From Acidobacteriaceae bacterium (lineage in GTDB: Bacteria; Acidobacteriota; Terriglobia; Bryobacterales; Bryobacteraceae): a stretch of 64,000 nucleotides of DNA. The stretch lies in the NCBI GenBank assembly GCA_019233755.1, contig JAFAMD010000013.1:87361-151360 (forward strand). Reading direction: 5' to 3'. The notes below the pieces were generated by a model, which saw nothing but the letters and a program-made list of their open reading frames with translations, ran no database searches and was not told where the DNA came from. Positions 61,374-64,000 of the stretch are shown here, one piece after another (position 1 is the stretch's first letter; every line of letters starts with the position of its first letter). Made by a program: the position numbers and the translations under genes.

Positions 61374-62753
61374 ATGACAAAATCGCCAACCGCCCGTCTG
61401 CTTCTCGGCTTATTAATCACACTTGTTGCTATCGCAGCTTTTTCGTCTTATTCGCTCTATGAAATCAATAGTTTGAGGAAATTGCAAACCAATATAATAG
61501 ATATTGACCGTCACGACTCGCTGCTGCTAATCCGGATCCAGAACGACGTGAGTACCATAGGCTTGCGGTTGCGCGACATGGCGCAGTCTCCGGTTACACC
61601 GAGCATCACCCGCTATAGAAATGATTTTTCGGCGCTGGAGGAGGATCTCATGGCGGCTCTGGCGCAGGAAACGGAATTGCACCCTACTTCACGTTCGGCG
61701 AAGCAGCAGGCTGAACTGCTTTCCGGCATCAAGACGTTCTGGCGTACCGCCGACAGGGTGTTCGAAATAGCCCGCAGAGGAGACGAGAAGGAGGCGCGAG
61801 ACGTATTGACCTCAGAACTTTATCCCCAGCGGCCGATACTTTCCGCCAATGTGTCGCACCTTCTCGAAGTTGATAATCTGAGCGAGGCCGACGCCGACAG
61901 CAAAATCGCCCGCATTTACGCCGGGGCCGCGCGAGACACTTACGCGTTCCTCGCCGCGGCGATCGTCACAATCCTGGGAACCAGCCTGTATTTGATTCAC
62001 TCCAACCGCAGGATTTTTGATCAGCTTGCGGCATTGTCGACGCAGCGGCGCGTGCTCGCCGCAAAACTCATCAGCATCCAGGAAGAAGTATTGCGATCCG
62101 TCTCGCGCGAGTTGCACGATGAGTTCGGGCAGATATTGACCGCTGTTAGCACCATGCTCACGCGCGCGGAAAGAAAAGGCGTTCCCGCCGACTCACCCTT
62201 GCGAACAGAACTCGGCGAGGTGCGGGCGATCACCCATAGCACGCTTGAAAAGATACGCAGCTTGTCACAGATGCTGCATCCTGCCGTGATTGATGATTAC
62301 GGGCTGGCAAAAGGCATCGAATGGTATACCGAAGTGTTTCAGCGCCAGGCGGGACTGCCGACAAAAGTGACTGTCCACGGCGAGCCGGTGCGCATCACCG
62401 GTCAGCCTGCCATCCATTGTTTCCGCATCGTGCAGGAAGCGTTGACAAACGCCGCGAAGCACTCAGGGAGTTCGCGGGCCGACGTGGAACTGATCTTTTC
62501 GCTTGATGCTCTGCAGATAACCGTTCAAGACTATGGCCGCGGGCTGCCGCAGAGCAAAAGGCCGGATAAGCGCGGCCTGGGCCTGATTGCCATGCGGGAG
62601 AGAGCCGAACTTTTGTCCGGCACAGTAGATGTTTCGTCCGCACCCGGTGTAGGCACTACCGTTTCTCTGCTGATTCCGCTGCCGCATTGTGAGCCGGAAA
62701 CAGAGATTCTGTCGCGAGAGGACGAAGAAGAGGTACTTAGCACAAGATCATGA
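61374..62753 (+). CDS. Sensor histidine kinase, NarX/HisKA_3 type
   Basis: A 459-residue kinase. One membrane helix at about 9-27 and a second at about 181-201 flank a helical periplasmic sensor domain. The phosphorylated His is in SRELHDEFGQI (HisKA_3). The ATPase domain has EALTNAAKHSG (N box), DYGRGLP (G1) and GLGLIAMRERAELL (G2). It overlaps its response regulator by 4 bases. The signal is unknown. Confidence 0.93.
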   Translation: MTKSPTARLLLGLLITLVAIAAFSSYSLYEINSLRKLQTNIIDIDRHDSLLLIRIQNDVSTIGLRLRDMAQSPVTPSITRYRNDFSALEEDLMAALAQETELHPTSRSAKQQAELLSGIKTFWRTADRVFEIARRGDEKEARDVLTSELYPQRPILSANVSHLLEVDNLSEADADSKIARIYAGAARDTYAFLAAAIVTILGTSLYLIHSNRRIFDQLAALSTQRRVLAAKLISIQEEVLRSVSRELHDEFGQILTAVSTMLTRAERKGVPADSPLRTELGEVRAITHSTLEKIRSLSQMLHPAVIDDYGLAKGIEWYTEVFQRQAGLPTKVTVHGEPVRITGQPAIHCFRIVQEALTNAAKHSGSSRADVELIFSLDALQITVQDYGRGLPQSKRPDKRGLGLIAMRERAELLSGTVDVSSAPGVGTTVSLLIPLPHCEPETEILSREDEEEVLSTRS

Positions 62754-63400
62754 CTGAAGAAACAAGCGTTATGAGTGACGAGATAAGCGTTCTATTGGCT
62801 GATGATCATAGTCTGGTTCGCCGTGGATTCCGGCGCATCCTCGAAGACGATGACCGCATGAAAGTGGTTGGCGAAGCCAGCAACGGCGTTGAGGCCATCC
62901 GCATGTCCTACGAGCTGAAGCCCAAGGTGGTGGTGATGGATCTTTCCATGCCCGAACTGGATGGCGTTCAGGCGACGAAGGAAATCATAAAGCACCTTCC
63001 CGGAACGGAAGTATTGGTCCTCAGCATGCACGCCGACGACAATTACGTGCGTAATGCGCTCGATGCAGGTGCGAAGGGCTACCTGCTCAAGAGCGCGATT
63101 GACGTGGACCTGGTAGGCGCGATATGTGCGGTCGCCGAAGGCAAGCGATTTATCGGATCTGGCCTGAAGTACGTCGCTCAGGAGCAGGATGACGAACTGA
63201 AGAAGCTCACCGCTCGCGAAAAGCAGGTGCTACAGCTCATCGCTCAGGGCAAATCGAACAAGGAAATAGCGAGCTTGCTGGATCTAAGCGTGAACACTGT
63301 CTCCGTCCATCGCGCCAATCTGATGGAGAAGATGAACATCCATCGGACCGCAGAACTCGTCCTGTTCGCCATTCGGAAGGGACTGGTAACGCCTCAATAG
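62750..63400 (+). CDS. Response regulator, NarL/FixJ family
   Basis: A 216-residue regulator. Receiver: VLLADDHSLVRRGFRRILED with the acidic pair, phosphorylation Asp in VVMDLSMPELDG, and Lys in YLLKSA. LuxR-type helix-turn-helix: LTAREKQVLQLIAQGKSNKE and LSVNTVSVHRANLMEKM. Partner of the kinase above. ATG 62771 is a second possible start. A strong terminator follows. Confidence 0.93.
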   Translation: MTEETSVMSDEISVLLADDHSLVRRGFRRILEDDDRMKVVGEASNGVEAIRMSYELKPKVVVMDLSMPELDGVQATKEIIKHLPGTEVLVLSMHADDNYVRNALDAGAKGYLLKSAIDVDLVGAICAVAEGKRFIGSGLKYVAQEQDDELKKLTAREKQVLQLIAQGKSNKEIASLLDLSVNTVSVHRANLMEKMNIHRTAELVLFAIRKGLVTPQ

Positions 63401-63415
63401 AGGCACTTTGCTCTT

Positions 63416-63452
63416 GGTCTTCGCCCGCCACAAGGGGCGAAGACCTCTTTTC
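63416..63452 (+). terminator. Rho-independent terminator after the two-component operon
   Basis: GGTCTTCGCCC (63416-63426) and GGGCGAAGACC (63435-63445) form a perfect 11-bp stem with an 8-base loop, followed by TCTTTTC. It ends the plus-strand kinase/regulator transcript. Confidence 0.85.
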
Positions 63453-63456
63453 GAAA

Positions 63457-63720
63457 CTAGTGAACTGCCTTTGCGCTCTTGGCGTCTGCGGCGGCTTTCT
63501 TTTGTGCCTGCAACTCGCGCGCCTTGGCAAACTTCTTCTGGAAGCGGTCTACCCGGCCCTCAGTGTCTACCAGCTTCTGCCGGCCCGTGAAGAACGGATG
63601 GCAGCTCGAGCAAATTTCGACGCGCAGGTCGCCCTTGTGAGTGGACCGCGTGCCGAACGTGGAGCCGCACGCGCAAATCACTTTCACTTCCTCGTAGGCG
63701 GGATGAATCCCTGCTTTCAT
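63457..63720 (-). CDS. rpmE: 50S ribosomal protein L31
   Basis: An 87-residue zinc-binding ribosomal protein: [40 protein letters not shown] then HPFFTGRQK. The Cys pairs CAC and CSSC mark the zinc form (type A). The C-terminus is extended by a Lys/Ala tail. Confidence 0.95.
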   Translation of the reverse strand: MKAGIHPAYEEVKVICACGSTFGTRSTHKGDLRVEICSSCHPFFTGRQKLVDTEGRVDRFQKKFAKARELQAQKKAAADAKSAKAVH

Positions 63721-63776
63721 TGACTTAGGAATCCTTTCGAAAAAACAGGTGGGTTGAGAATTTCATTCTAACACGC

Positions 63777-63818
63777 GAGACCCCGTTCAGGCGCGTTTCT
63801 GCGCCAGAACGGGGTCTC
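63777..63818. terminator. Strong hairpin upstream of rpmE
   Basis: GAGACCCCGTTC (63777-63788) and GAACGGGGTCTC (63807-63818) pair perfectly over 12 bp; inside, after one A-A mismatch, GGCGC and GCGCC add 5 bp around GTTTCT. No T-run on either strand, so it may be a terminator needing no U-tract, an RNA-structure leader of rpmE, or both. Confidence 0.55.
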
Positions 63819-64000
63819 ACACGGAGCCTTTCGGCTTTACTCTAGCTACGTTACGCGCGACGGGCGGCCGGTCCACAGGAACTTCGGCCTCGTCACTGAA
63901 CGAAACCTGAACGTACGAACGGCGACTCTAAGAGTCGGCCACCTCGCGCGTGGATTGTATGCTACAGTCACTACCAGAATTCATTTCGACTGGACCACCT
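63819..64000. other. Right edge of window, no confident gene
   Basis: A minus-strand frame with coding-like codon use reads SRRSYVQVSFSDEAEVPVDR PPVARNVARVKPKGSV and stops at the edge of the hairpin. In the same frame upstream a TAG inside the palindrome CGACTCTTAGAGTCG separates it from MNSGSDCSIQSTREVADS. It may be the end of a gene that begins outside the window, but I cannot identify it. Confidence 0.3.

Overview
The window reads as chromosomal DNA of an Acidobacteriota bacterium (Solibacter/Bryobacter-like). That placement is an inference from gene content: a CpaC/RcpA-type secretin with a Gly-Ser linker, DUF1080, M61 and NIPSNAP proteins, a short ethanolamine-utilisation set, a caa3 oxidase and many CgeB-type glycosyltransferases. 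No rRNA, tRNA, CRISPR array, prophage or intact insertion sequence was seen.

Layout. 0-3 kb: end of a secretin gene and a coiled-coil protein. 3-9.2 kb: catabolic and regulatory genes (ICL/PEP-mutase family protein, quinone-oxidoreductase-like MDR, NtrC-type regulator with an altered GAFTGA loop, MetA-like outer-membrane protein, FabF). 9.2-13.4 kb: an eroded accessory patch with MarR, NmrA and TetR genes, clear operator-like palindromes, and at least three broken genes (two SDR remnants and an FRG-domain gene with a stop plus a frameshift). 13.6-17.4 kb: a GT4, a DUF6496 protein, two c-type cytochromes and a 48-residue metallothionein.

17.5-33.5 kb: a glycan-assembly locus. Two plus-strand genes (PIG-L deacetylase, GT4) converge on a 13-gene minus-strand operon: epimerase, glycosidase-like/epimerase fusion, B12-binding radical SAM protein, GT4, three CgeB glycosyltransferases, histidine phosphatase, methyltransferase, a glycosidase whose TIM-barrel halves are in swapped order, a GT9-like protein, a fourth CgeB protein and a sugar nucleotidyltransferase. 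Most neighbours overlap or nearly touch. It resembles a conserved proteobacterial/acidobacterial cassette type that I remember from TIGRFAMs as 'rhizo-twelve'; the glycan product is unknown.

33.5-34.8 kb is gene-poor. 34.8-42.8 kb is a tightly chained operon that appears to be a complete electron path: XoxF-type PQQ alcohol dehydrogenase, XoxJ-like periplasmic protein, cytochrome c, caa3 oxidase subunits II, I and III, a small membrane protein and CtaG. Subunit I lacks the usual D-channel Asp and K-channel Lys. 43-51 kb: RNB nuclease, M23 peptidase, AidB-like dehydrogenase, EutC, EutB and an ethanolamine permease. 51-64 kb: DUF1080 protein, Lhr helicase, several small or secreted proteins, M61 peptidase, a NarL-type two-component pair with a clear terminator, and ribosomal protein L31.
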